DNA of 64,000 bases from JACVRW01 sp963812415 (GCA_963812415.1 CAWEVH010000003.1:1-64000), one strand, 5' to 3'. Positions 7,523 through 15,793 are shown, counted from the first letter of the stretch. Notes: generated from the sequence alone by a model not told the origin. A program made the numbers and translations.

Positions 7523-8754
7523 ATCTCGCGCGGCGCGCCGTACGGGTGGAGCGCGGCGGGGATCGCGACGCGGCCGTCGCCCTGCTGGTGGTTCTCGACG
7601 ATCGCGATGATCGTCCGCCCCACCGCCACCGCCGTGCCGTTCAGCGTGTGGAGGTGCCGCAGCGCCTCGCCCTCGCCCGGGCGGTAGCGCAGGTCGAGCC
7701 GCCGCGCCTGGAAGTCCGTGGTGTTCGAGCACGACGTGAGCTCGCGGAAGCGCTGCTGGCCCGGCAGCCACGCCTCGAGGTCGTACTTCTTCGCGGCCGA
7801 TGCGCCCAGGTCGTCGACGGCGATGTTCACCACCCGGTAGGGGATCTCGAGCGCGCCGAGCACCTCCTCCTCGATCGCGAGCAGCCGCTCGTGCTCGTCC
7901 ACGGAGGTGTCCGGCTCGACGAACGTGAACATCTCGACCTTGTCGAACTGGTGGACGCGGAAGATCCCCTGGGTGTCCTTGCCGGCGGCGCCGGCCTCGC
8001 GCCTGAAGCAGGACGAGAAGCCGGCGTAGCGCCGAGGCAGCTCGGCGCCGGCGAGGATCTCCCCGGCGTGCAGCGACGCTAGCGGCACCTCGCTCGTGCC
8101 GGCGAGGTAGAGGTCGTCGTCGGGCACGCGGTAGATCTGGTGCTCGGTGTCCGGCAGAAAGCCGGTTCCGAACAGCGCCTGCTCGCGCACCAGCACCGGC
8201 GGGACGACCGGCGTGAAGCCCTTCTCCTCGAGCAGCGTGAGCGCCCACTGCACGAGTGCCAGCTCGAGCCGCACGAGCGGACCCTTCAGGTAGGCGAACC
8301 GCGAACCGGCTACGCGCGCGCCGGCCTCGAGGTCGAGGTAGCCGCCGAGCAGCTCCACGTGGTTCAGTCCGGCCCGGCCGGACTCCCCCACCTCCCGGAT
8401 CACCTCGTCCTCGGCGGGCGCGCTCGGGTCGGGCAGGTTGGGTAGCGCCGCCAGCGCCGCCGAGCGCCGTTCCTCTACGTCGCGCAGCTCCTCGTCGAGC
8501 TCCTTCTCGCGCGCGGAGGCCCCGCGCACCTCGGCGATCGCCTCGGACGCGTCCTCCCCCGAGCGCTGCAGCTCCCCGATCCGCTTCGAGGCGTCGTTCT
8601 TTCGCCTGCGCAGCTCCTCGAGCTCGGGCAGCAGGCCGCGCCGGCGCTCGTCGAGCTCGAGGGCCTCGTCGAGCAGGGCGGCATCGAGGCCGCGACGGGC
8701 CAGCGCCTCACGCGCCGGGCCTGGCTCCGCGCGGATCTGCCTGAGGTCGAGCAC
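7480..8754 (-). CDS. serS: Seryl-tRNA synthetase
   Basis: The 424-residue enzyme charges tRNA-Ser and tRNA-Sec with serine. The N-terminal tRNA-binding coiled coil runs from about residue 30 to 100 (ELEELRRRKNDASKRIGELQ and following). The class II catalytic domain shows motif 1 around GFTPVVPPVLVRE, motif 2 in FSSCFRREAGAAGKDTQGIF and motif 3 near the C terminus in HTLNGTAVAVGRTIIAIVEN. The GTG start at 8754 gives VLDLRQIR, the usual N-terminal sequence; the reading frame continues far upstream but that part is unrelated. The C terminus (about 20 residues after HPYG) is slightly long and overlaps the convergent MFS gene by 43 bases. Confidence 0.96.
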   Translation of the reverse strand: MLDLRQIRAEPGPAREALARRGLDAALLDEALELDERRRGLLPELEELRRRKNDASKRIGELQRSGEDASEAIAEVRGASAREKELDEELRDVEERRSAALAALPNLPDPSAPAEDEVIREVGESGRAGLNHVELLGGYLDLEAGARVAGSRFAYLKGPLVRLELALVQWALTLLEEKGFTPVVPPVLVREQALFGTGFLPDTEHQIYRVPDDDLYLAGTSEVPLASLHAGEILAGAELPRRYAGFSSCFRREAGAAGKDTQGIFRVHQFDKVEMFTFVEPDTSVDEHERLLAIEEEVLGALEIPYRVVNIAVDDLGASAAKKYDLEAWLPGQQRFRELTSCSNTTDFQARRLDLRYRPGEGEALRHLHTLNGTAVAVGRTIIAIVENHQQGDGRVAIPAALHPYGAPREIQATAGATSPGSSA

Positions 8755-8771
8755 GGACGACCCCGGCCGCG

Positions 8772-9182
8772 CTACTGCCCGGTTTCGCCCGAGGCCGTCG
8801 GGTCGTCCCCGCCCTCCTCCCCGCCCGAGTACTCGGACAGGAAGTCGGCGACGGCCTCCGCGTCGTCGCCCACAACGATGTTGGCGGGCATGATCGCGCC
8901 GGAGAAGCCGCCGTTGCGGATCGCGTAGAGCACGTCGTCGCGACTCTCCTTGCGCACGTTGAAGTTGGGGCCGTTGGTGCGCTCGCCGCCCTCGATCTCG
9001 CCCTCCGCCTTCGAGCCGTACGCGTTGGCGGCGTCGAGCGAGTGGCAGCCGGAGCAGCGCTCGTAGAAGAGCTCCGCTCCGCGGCGCGCGGTCTGCTCGT
9101 CCTCCGGCACCTCGATCTCGCCGCCGCAGCCCGCGAGCAGGGCGGCCGCGGCTGCGCAGACGAATGCGATCGGACGGCCCAC
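8772..9182 (-). CDS. Lipoprotein c-type cytochrome (single heme)
   Basis: From the GTG at 9182 the product begins with a lipoprotein signal ending LLAGCGGE, so it is anchored outside the membrane. One CxxCH heme site is present (CSGCHSLDA), and the distal methionine is likely in GAIMPANIV. About 136 residues, a class I cytochrome c like those that shuttle electrons to terminal oxidases. It is followed 17 bases later by serS on the same strand. Its start is only 25 bases from the start of the divergent cupredoxin lipoprotein gene, so the two probably share a control region and may be redox partners (inference). Start choice is based on the lipobox; no ATG lies in frame without entering the divergent gene. 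Confidence 0.87.
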   Translation of the reverse strand: MGRPIAFVCAAAAALLAGCGGEIEVPEDEQTARRGAELFYERCSGCHSLDAANAYGSKAEGEIEGGERTNGPNFNVRKESRDDVLYAIRNGGFSGAIMPANIVVGDDAEAVADFLSEYSGGEEGGDDPTASGETGQ

Positions 9183-9207
9183 GGCGGCGCATAGTATCCG
9201 CTCCCCC

Positions 9208-9594
9208 GTGCGACGCCCCGCCATCCTCATCGCCGCACTCGGCATGCTGATCGGCGGCTGCGGAGGAGACGACGAGGGCTCCGAGCGCTCCCGGACGGCG
9301 ACCGTGAAGGCGAATGGCACGCTCAGGGTGGTGGCCGAGGAGTACTCGTTCGATCCGGCCCGCGCGCTGGTCCAGGGGGCCGGACGGCTGACCGTGACGC
9401 TCGCGAACAAGGGCTCGCTGGCGCACAACCTGAAGCTCGTGAAGGACGGCAGGCAGGTGGGCGGCACCCCCGCCTTTCCCGGCGGGCAGACCGAGTCCGC
9501 TGTCGTGAACCTCGAGCACGGGCGCTACGAGATGGTGTGCACGGTGGGCGACCACGCCGAGCTCGGCATGACTGGGGAACTCGACGTCCGCTAG
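9208..9594 (+). CDS. Cupredoxin-like lipoprotein (blue-copper protein)
   Basis: The 128-residue protein opens with a lipoprotein signal ending LIGGCGGDD. The mature part has the cupredoxin pattern: a histidine in GSLAHNLKLV and, near the C terminus, YEMVCTVGDHAELGMTG, which supplies Cys, His and Met of a type 1 copper site. It probably transfers electrons on the outer face of the membrane. It is divergent from the cytochrome c lipoprotein gene, which suggests a shared respiratory role. The start is GTG. No downstream partner; 125 bases of featureless sequence separate it from the convergent RsbW-like gene. Confidence 0.87.
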   Translation: MRRPAILIAALGMLIGGCGGDDEGSERSRTATVKANGTLRVVAEEYSFDPARALVQGAGRLTVTLANKGSLAHNLKLVKDGRQVGGTPAFPGGQTESAVVNLEHGRYEMVCTVGDHAELGMTGELDVR

Positions 9595-9719
9595 GCCGGG
9601 GAGGAGCGGACCGGGCCGCGGCGAACTCGTGGATGCCCCCGGCGTCGGCCGTGACGGCCCCAGGCTTCCCTCGGGATCGTCCTCTTCGGCGGCGAAGGCC
9701 GGCGCCGGGGCTCCAGGCT

Positions 9720-10112
9720 CTACCCGCGCCGCTTTGCGAAGCGCAGGAGGGTGCCGGCGCTCCCCGGCCGTAGCACCACCTCGTCCATCATCAGCCGCAT
9801 GAACTCGAGGCCGCGGCCCGACTCGGGCATGTCGCCACGACGCACGCGCGGACGGAAGCGACCGGTGTCGAGCACCTCGAACACGAGCGCGTCTCCCTCG
9901 ACGCCGGCCGCGATGTGGATCGGGTCCTCCGGCGACGACGAGCCGTGCTGGATCGCGTTCGTCACGGCCTCGCTCATGGCGAGCTTGACCTGGTAGCGCG
10001 CGTCGCCGTCGAGCCCGAATGCGGCGGCTGCGCGATCGGCGAAGTCGCGGGCCTCCTTGAGGCGGCCCACATCCGCTCGCATCGCATGCTCCCGGGGCTC
10101 GAAGGTGACCAT
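9720..10112 (-). CDS. RsbW-like ATP-binding serine kinase/anti-sigma regulatory factor
   Basis: The 130-residue protein is a stand-alone GHKL ATPase domain. The N box is KLAMSEAVTNAIQHGS and the G1-type region is VFEVLDTGRF, followed by GDMPESGRGLEFMRLMMDEV with the G2 glycines. Proteins of this size phosphorylate an anti-anti-sigma (STAS) partner or bind a sigma factor in SigB/SigF-type partner switching. Neither partner is adjacent, so the target is unknown. The upstream 236 bases before the divergent DUF4331 gene hold a dispersed repeat and no gene. Confidence 0.88.
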   Translation of the reverse strand: MVTFEPREHAMRADVGRLKEARDFADRAAAAFGLDGDARYQVKLAMSEAVTNAIQHGSSSPEDPIHIAAGVEGDALVFEVLDTGRFRPRVRRGDMPESGRGLEFMRLMMDEVVLRPGSAGTLLRFAKRRG

Positions 10113-10205
10113 TTACAGGTGCCGTCGAATGAGTCCTACGTGAGCTTGGGTCAATCAGTTCACCCGGTGTGTGACACCGATCTCACGCCTTTTGGAGAGG
10201 AGGAC

Positions 10206-10250
10206 GCGGTCGCTCCGGTCCGGGCCGAGCCCGGCCCCTCGCGCAAGACG
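10206..10250 (+). repeat. Dispersed intergenic repeat, copy A
   Basis: About 45 bp that matches copy B (55450-55496) at 41 of 47 aligned positions with one 2-base gap. Its core is the small hairpin CGGGCCGAGCCCG followed by the conserved tail CCTCGCGCAAGACG. It lies between the RsbW-like and DUF4331 genes, 99 bases before the DUF4331 start. Function unknown. Confidence 0.6.
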
Positions 10251-10348
10251 TGTGATCCAGTTCGCGGGAGCGCACGAATGGCATGGGCGACGGGAGGACG
10301 GCTCCGCTCGGAACCGGCCTCCGAGGCTCTCGGAAGGAGGACTCGCTC

Positions 10349-11779
10349 ATGCGCAAGCTGCTGCTCGCCCTTGCGGTGCTCGCAGCCGCGGCGATCGCGG
10401 TACCACTCGGCTTCGGCTCGAGCCACCGCGAGGCGCCGAACATCTCGCTCGACCCGGCGGCGGACAACACGGACACCTACGCGTGGACCGCCAAGGACGC
10501 CCCTGGCGCGCTCACGGTGGCCGCCAACTGGATTCCCGGCGAGGTGCCGGCCAACGGCCCGAATTTCCACGGGTTCGATGACCGCGCCCGCTACTACGTC
10601 CACATCGACAACACCGGCGACGGTCGTCCCGACGTCAGCTACCGGTTCCAGTTCAAGACAGAGATCCGGAACAAGGAGTCGTTCCTGTACGCCCTTCCAG
10701 GGGCCAACGGGTTCGACGACTCCAAGCTGAACGTCATCCAGCGGTACAAGATCGTTCGCGAGACGTACCGCTACAACGGCCGGCGCGGCGTTCAGGTCAA
10801 GGAGAAGACCATCGCCCGCGGGCTGCCGGTTGCGCCCCCCAACATCGGACCGAAGACGTTCCCGAACTATCAGACGTTCGTGGACCAGGCGATCCAAACG
10901 CTCTCCGACGGCACGAAGGTGTTCGTCGGTCAGCGCGAAGATCCGTTCTTCGTCGATCTGGGCGCGACGTTCGACGGGATCAACGTCCGCAAGCTCACCG
11001 GCAACCAGGGTGAGGGCAAGGACGACCTGAGTGGGTTCAACGTCCACTCGACCGTCCTCCAGATCCCCGAGCGGCTCGTGACGAACAACGGCCGGGCCGT
11101 GTCCGGACCGGATGCGTCCAACGCCGTGGTGGGCGTGTGGTCGACGACCGAGCGCAAGCGGCTGCAGGTGACCGACGCGTCTCGGAGCCAGACCGGCGGC
11201 AACGACTGGGTCCAGGTCTCGCGACTCGGCAACCCGCTGGTCAACGAGGTCGTGATCCCGCTCGGCAAGAAGGACCAGTTCAACCGCACCACGCCCGACC
11301 GCGACGCGGCGCTTTACGGCAAGTACGTCGTGAAGCCCGAGCTCGCGGCGATCCTCAACGCGCTGTTCAACATCGGCGCCCCCGAGAACGACCGCACGGA
11401 CATCGTGCAGGCGCTGCTCCAGGGCCTCCCGAACCTGAACCAGCACAAGGGGATCCAGGGCCCGCCGGCCGTCGACACGCTCAAGCTCAACCTCGGCACT
11501 CCTCCGGCTGACATGGAGGACCGCTTCGGGGTCATCGGCGGCGACGTCGCCGGGTTCCCGAACGGGCGTCGCCTCGGCGACGACGTGGTGGACATCGAGC
11601 TCCAGGTCGTGGCGGGGATCCTGAAGAACAACCCGGTGCCGCTGGGCGACGGGGTCGATCAGAACGATAAGCCGTTCCTGAGCGCCTTCCCGTACCTGGC
11701 AGGTCCCGACAGCGGCTTCGACTCGCGTCCCTCCACGCGTGTCGAGCCCGGCCACCCGCCGGTCCCGGCAGGCGGCTGA
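10349..11779 (+). CDS. Secreted DUF4331-domain protein
   Basis: The start at 10349 follows GGAAGGAGG by 8 bases and begins a signal peptide (MRKLLLALAVLAAAAIAVPL). The mature protein (about 450 residues) opens with the DUF4331 hallmark SSHREAPNISLDPAADNTD and continues with YYVHIDNTGDGRPDVSYRFQ. This family of extracytoplasmic proteins has no established function. An in-frame start 22 codons earlier lacks a ribosome-binding site, so I reject it. Downstream, after a strong terminator-like hairpin, come a TPR protein and a NicO metal permease. That neighbourhood suggests, without proving, a part in metal handling at the cell surface. Confidence 0.9.
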   Translation: MRKLLLALAVLAAAAIAVPLGFGSSHREAPNISLDPAADNTDTYAWTAKDAPGALTVAANWIPGEVPANGPNFHGFDDRARYYVHIDNTGDGRPDVSYRFQFKTEIRNKESFLYALPGANGFDDSKLNVIQRYKIVRETYRYNGRRGVQVKEKTIARGLPVAPPNIGPKTFPNYQTFVDQAIQTLSDGTKVFVGQREDPFFVDLGATFDGINVRKLTGNQGEGKDDLSGFNVHSTVLQIPERLVTNNGRAVSGPDASNAVVGVWSTTERKRLQVTDASRSQTGGNDWVQVSRLGNPLVNEVVIPLGKKDQFNRTTPDRDAALYGKYVVKPELAAILNALFNIGAPENDRTDIVQALLQGLPNLNQHKGIQGPPAVDTLKLNLGTPPADMEDRFGVIGGDVAGFPNGRRLGDDVVDIELQVVAGILKNNPVPLGDGVDQNDKPFLSAFPYLAGPDSGFDSRPSTRVEPGHPPVPAGG

Positions 11780-11786
11780 TCACACC

Positions 11787-11818
11787 GGCTCCCCGCAGGC
11801 CTCGGCCTGCGGGGAGCC
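11787..11818 (+). terminator. Strong hairpin after the DUF4331 gene
   Basis: A perfect 14-bp stem, GGCTCCCCGCAGGC (11787-11800) and GCCTGCGGGGAGCC (11805-11818), encloses the tetraloop CTCG, 7 bases after the stop codon. No U tract follows, so it may act as an attenuator or mRNA stabiliser rather than a full terminator before the TPR gene. Confidence 0.75.
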
Positions 11819-11833
11819 CTCCTTCGCACGCAC

Positions 11834-13120
11834 ATGACTCTCAGCCGACCCAACCTGATCAAGCTTCTCGGCCCCGTCGTCGTCTTCTGCGCGGTGCTCG
11901 TGGCGCTGCTCGCGCTGAGCGGGCCGCAGGCGCCGGAGCTGCCCGCGCTCGGCGCCGGCTCCGACGTCGGCCGTCCCTCGGGCGACCCGGTGGCCGACGC
12001 CCAGCGAGCGGTACGCGCCGCCCCCGACAGCGCCGCCGCCTATGCCTCGCTCGGCGACGCCTACCTGCAGCGCGCCCGCGAGAGCGGCGACCCGTCCTTC
12101 TACACGCGCGCGGAGCGCTCGTTCGACGCCGCCCTGCGGCGCGACGGCTCGGACGTGGGCGCCCTGATCGGCGCCGGCACGCTCGCCGGCCTGCGCCACG
12201 ACTTCGACGAGCAGCTGCGGCTCGGGCAGGAGGCGAGGCGCGCCGCACCGGACCTCGCCCGCCCCTACACCGTGGTCGCCGACGCGCAGATCGAGCTCGG
12301 CCGCTACGACGACGCGGCGCGCTCGATCCAGCGGCTCGTGGACCTCAAGCCCGGGCTCGCGGCCTACGCCCGCGCGTCCTACTACCGCGAGCTGTCCGGC
12401 GACCGGGCGGGCGCGGTCGCCGCGATGCGGCTCGCCGCCTCCGCCGGGGGCACCCCCGAGAACTTCGCCTACGTGCAGGCGCTGGTCGGCGACCTCGAGC
12501 TGGCGCGCGGACGAAGCGTCGCCGCCGGCGACGCGTACCACTCCGCCCTGAGGGCGCTGCCCTCCTACCCGCAGGCGCTGGTCGGACTCGCACGGATCGA
12601 CGCGGCGGGCGGTGACCTCGGGTCGGCCGCCGCCCGCCTGCGTCGCGCCTCCGAGCGCCTGCCGCTCACCTCGACCCTCGTGCTGCTCGGCGCGGTCGAG
12701 CTGGCGGCCGGCGACCGCGTCCAGGGTCGGGCCGATCTGGCCGCGGCGCGCGCTCAGCAGCGTCTCTACGGAGCGGCCGGCACGGCGCCGGACGGCGAGG
12801 CGGTGCTCTTCGAGGCCGACCACGGCAGCCCCGCGCGAGCAGTCGAGCTCGGTCGCGCGCTGTGGGAGCGGGCGCCGAGCGTCCGCTCGGCCGACGCACT
12901 CGGCTGGGCGCTCGTCCGCTCGGGCAGGGCGGCTGAGGGCCTGCGCTGGTCGCGCAGGGCGCTCGCACTCGGCTCGCTCGACCCGGTCTTCAGGTTCCAC
13001 TCCGGCATGGCCGCCCGAGCGGCCGGCGGATCCGGCACGCGCGACCTCGAGGTCGCGCTCGAGGGCAGGGGGATGCTCACCCCGCTGCAGGCGAAGCAGG
13101 CACAGGAGGCTCTGCGATGA
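11834..13120 (+). CDS. Membrane-anchored tetratricopeptide-repeat protein
   Basis: The 428-residue protein has an N-terminal transmembrane anchor (LLGPVVVFCAVLVALLALSG) and then a long all-alpha region of degenerate TPR units from about residue 55, for example DSAAAYASLGDAYLQRARES, ARPYTVVADAQIELGRYDDA and RSADALGWALVRSGRAAEGL. TPR proteins act as scaffolds for protein assembly. Its stop overlaps the start of the NicO permease gene (ATGA), so the two are co-translated and probably cooperate. Whether it lies inside or outside the membrane is unclear; an N-in anchor with an external TPR domain is plausible beside secreted DUF4331. Confidence 0.85.
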   Translation: MTLSRPNLIKLLGPVVVFCAVLVALLALSGPQAPELPALGAGSDVGRPSGDPVADAQRAVRAAPDSAAAYASLGDAYLQRARESGDPSFYTRAERSFDAALRRDGSDVGALIGAGTLAGLRHDFDEQLRLGQEARRAAPDLARPYTVVADAQIELGRYDDAARSIQRLVDLKPGLAAYARASYYRELSGDRAGAVAAMRLAASAGGTPENFAYVQALVGDLELARGRSVAAGDAYHSALRALPSYPQALVGLARIDAAGGDLGSAAARLRRASERLPLTSTLVLLGAVELAAGDRVQGRADLAAARAQQRLYGAAGTAPDGEAVLFEADHGSPARAVELGRALWERAPSVRSADALGWALVRSGRAAEGLRWSRRALALGSLDPVFRFHSGMAARAAGGSGTRDLEVALEGRGMLTPLQAKQAQEALR

Positions 13121-14537
13121 GACGGCTCGGACTCGCGATCGTGGCCGCTGCGCTGCTCGCCGGGGCGCTGGCCCCGCAGGCGATGGCGCACCCGCTCGGC
13201 AACTTCTCGATCAACCACCTGAGTGTGGTCAGCGTCTCGGCGGAGCGGGTCGACGTGCGCTACGTCCTCGACCAGGCCGAGATCCCCACCGTGCAGGAGC
13301 GCTCGCTCTCGCCTGGCGAGGCGCTTGCGAAGAAACGCGACGAGGTCGCGCGCGGGCTGCGGCTCGAGGTCGACGGGCGCCCGGTGCGGCTCGCGCTCGA
13401 CGGGCCGGGGCGCGTGTCGTATCCGGCCGGCGCGGGAGGGCTGGAGACCTCGCGCTTCGAGTTCCGGCTCAGCGCCGCGGCGACGGACGCCGCGCGGGTG
13501 CGGCTGCGCGACGAGACGTTCGCCGGCCGAGTGGGCTGGAAAGCGATCGTCAGCGAGCCCGGCGACAGAACCGCGGTGCGGACGAGCGCTCCGAGCGGCG
13601 ACCCGACTCGCGGGCTGCGTCGCTACCCGGAGGATCTGCTGAACAGCCCGCTCGACCGGCGCGAGGCGTCCTTCTCGGTGAAGCCTGGCGAGGGCACCCT
13701 CATCGCCCCGCGCTCCGAGGGCGGTGAGACCTCGTCCACCCGCGCCGGGGGCGACGGCTTCGCGGCCGTGTTCGAGAACGCGGCGGCGGGCGAGGGCGTG
13801 CTCTTGGTGCTCCTGCTCGCGGCCTTCGGCTGGGGCGCGCTCCACGCGCTCTCCCCCGGGCACGGCAAGGCGATGGTCGCCGCCTACCTGGTGGGCACGC
13901 GCGGCAAGCCGCGCCACGCCGTGGCGCTCGGTGCAACCGTGACCGTGACCCACACCATCGGGGTGTTCGCGCTGGGGGTCGTCACGCTCGCCCTGTCCCA
14001 GTACATCCTCCCCGAGGACCTCTATCCCTGGCTCAACCTGCTCTCGGGCCTGCTCGTGGTCGTGATCGGGGCGGGCGTACTGCGCTCGCGCGCGCGCTGG
14101 GCGAAGCACGGCCATCCCATCACCATCACCACGATCACCACCACGATCACGGTCACCATCACCACCACGGCCATTCGCACGACCACCACGGGTCCACCGT
14201 CACCAAGCGCAGCCTGATCGGTCTCGGCGCCGCCGCGGGCCTGATCCCCTGCCCCTCGGCGCTCGTTGTGCTCCTTGCCGCGATCTCGCAGCACGAGATC
14301 GGCCTCGGAATGCTCCTGATCACGGCCTTCAGCCTCGGGCTGGCGGCCACGCTCACCGGGCTCGGACTGGCCGTCGTCTACGCGCGCACGCTCTTGCCTC
14401 GGCTCGCGCCGCGACTCGCGCTCCCTCGCTCCGGCGGCCTGCGCAGGCTGGCCGCGGCGCTGCCCGCGGCGTCCGCGCTCGTGATCGTGGGCATCGGCTG
14501 CCTGTTGACCGTGAACGCCCTGCCGGCCGTCGTCTAG
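13117..14537 (+). CDS. NicO-family nickel/cobalt permease, frameshifted in the His-rich loop
   Basis: The first frame encodes a signal peptide, an extracytoplasmic HPLGNFSINH domain of about 220 residues, then permease helices with the NicO motif GALHALSPGHGKAMVAAYLV. At about 14116-14118 the frame breaks: the cytoplasmic histidine loop reads as an improbable Thr/Ile run to a stop at 14217. One base earlier or later the same DNA reads HHHHDHHHDHGHHHHHGHSH and continues through IPCPSALVVLLAA and further helices to 14537. A base, probably an A in a CAT-CAC-CAT run, is missing. With it restored the protein has about 473 residues and moves Ni or Co ions through the membrane. The start overlaps the TPR gene stop. 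It could be an assembly error, a pseudogene, or slippage in a histidine repeat. Confidence 0.85.
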
Positions 14538-14547
14538 CGCCAACTTG

Positions 14548-14564
14548 TTGCAAATGACTTGCAC
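14548..14564 (+). promoter_or_regulatory. Nur-box-like operator overlapping the fur/cbi promoter
   Basis: The sequence TTGCAA-ATGAC-TTGCAC matches the nickel-responsive Nur box known from Streptomyces (tTGCaa-N5-ttGCAA) at all but the last base. TTGCAC at 14559-14564 can also serve as a -35 element, with TAAGAC at 14581-14586 as the -10 after a 16-base spacer, so a bound Fur-family repressor would block the promoter. It lies 46 bases before the ATG of the Fur-family gene that heads the cobalt/nickel transporter operon. Confidence 0.65.
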
Positions 14565-14609
14565 TTGCGAGTGATCCGTTTAAGACTCCCGCCCGCAGAA
14601 CTCGGAGAG

Positions 14610-15077
14610 ATGACCTCACCGCACACAGGCCCCTCCCTCGATGCGCCCGATCTCGACTCGGCTGTGGGCGCGCTGAGGACGAAGGGACTGCGCGTCTCCG
14701 CCGCTCGGCGCCTCGTGCTCGAAGCGCTCTACGCCGCCGACGCCCCTATCTCCGCCGAGCAGATCGCCGATGGGCTGGCGGGGCGCCTCCCGCGCTCCGA
14801 TCTCGCCTCGGTCTACCGCAACCTCGAGACGCTGGAGCAGGTCGGCCTCGTCCGCCACCGGCATCTCGGGCACGGGCCCGGGCTCTACTCGCCCGCGGGA
14901 GTCGACGACCGCGAGTTCCTCGTCTGTGACTCCTGCAGCCGGGTGCTGGGCGTCGAGCGTACGGAGCTCGACCCGGTGCGCGACTACATCAAGGAGCGCT
15001 TCGGCTACGAGGCCGCCTTCTCCCACTTCCCGATCCTCGGACTCTGCGCCGAGTGTGCCCGCGAGGAGTCGGCATGA
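14610..15077 (+). CDS. Fur-family metalloregulator, probably nickel-responsive Nur
   Basis: The 155-residue protein has the Fur winged helix (GLRVSAARRLVLEALYAADA, then LASVYRNLETLEQVGLVRHR) and a C-terminal metal domain with the two CxxC zinc sites CDSCS and CAECA. The likely sensory histidines include HRHLGHGPGLY. I chose the ATG at 14610, preceded by CGGAGAG, over a TTG at 14559 because that lies inside the operator. It is the first gene of an operon with cbiMNQO, whose next start overlaps its stop (ATGA). The adjacent Nur-box-like site and the Co/Ni transporter cargo argue for nickel (or cobalt) sensing rather than iron or zinc; the metal is inferred. Confidence 0.87.
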   Translation: MTSPHTGPSLDAPDLDSAVGALRTKGLRVSAARRLVLEALYAADAPISAEQIADGLAGRLPRSDLASVYRNLETLEQVGLVRHRHLGHGPGLYSPAGVDDREFLVCDSCSRVLGVERTELDPVRDYIKERFGYEAAFSHFPILGLCAECAREESA

Positions 15078-15792
15078 TCGACGTCTCCATCGCGCTCCAC
15101 ATCCCGGACGGCTTCCTGAGCGGGGGCGTGGCCCTCGCCTGCGGGCTCCTCGCGATCGTCGCCGTGGGCTACGGGCTACGGGTGGCGAACGTCGAGCTCG
15201 ACGAGGCCCGCGTTCCGCTGCTCGGTGTTCTCGCTGCCTTCATCTTCGCCGCCCAGATGCTCAACTTCCCGATCGCCGGAGGCACGAGCGGTCACTTCCT
15301 CGGCGCCACGCTGGCCGCCGTCCTGCTGGGTCCATGGCTCGCGTGCCTCGTCATGGCGGTGGTGATCGCGGTCCAGGCGTTCGCGTTCGCCGACGGCGGC
15401 ATCTCCGCGCTGGGCGCCAACGTGCTCAACATGGGCGTGCTGGGCGCGCTGCTCGCGGGGCTGGCGGTCGGCGCGGCGATGAAGGTCGTGCCGCCGATCG
15501 GCGCGCGGGCGCCTTCCTCAGCGTGGTCGGCGTCGTGTCGTGGCTCGCGGTGATGATCGGCGCGACCGCCACGAGCTTCGAGCTCGCGCTGTCCGACACC
15601 ATCCCGCTCGCCACCTCGCTGCCCCCCATGCTCGGCGTGCACGCGTTGATCGGCATCGGCGAGGCGGTGATCACGGTCGCGGCCGTGAGCGCCGTGCTCG
15701 TGTCGCGCCCGGATCTCGTGGCGCTCGCGCCCGAGGAGCTCCGGCGGCCGCTGGCGGCGCCGGCGGCCCAGCCGGTCGGAGGGGAGGCCTGA
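15074..15792 (+). CDS. cbiM: Cobalt/nickel ECF transporter substrate-binding component CbiM, frameshifted
   Basis: The N terminus is the CbiM hallmark MIDVSIALHIPDGFLSGGVA, in which the N-terminal methionine-histidine region binds the metal. It is followed by FPIAGGTSGHFLGATLAAVL and GGISALGANVLNMG. After PPIGAR at about 15505 the frame is lost and stops at 15553. The next frame resumes exactly with GAFLSVVGVVSWLAVMIGAT and runs through SLPPMLGVHALIGIGEAVIT to 15792, so one base is missing in a GCGCGCGGGCGCC tract. With it restored the protein has about 240 residues and seven membrane segments, normal for the family. It is the second frameshift in adjacent metal-transport genes. Confidence 0.88.
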
Positions 15793-15793
15793 G

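Noticed and set aside
9595..9719. Gap between the cupredoxin and RsbW-like genes
   Set aside because: I see no promoter, hairpin or small frame that I can support.
10283..10348. Upstream start of the DUF4331 protein
   Set aside because: No ribosome-binding site and not a signal sequence. GGAAGGAGG lies just before the ATG at 10349.
14113..14217. Thr/Ile-rich C terminus of the NicO frame as a real domain
   Set aside because: It is the out-of-frame reading of a histidine repeat; the true reading continues in the next frame with permease helices.
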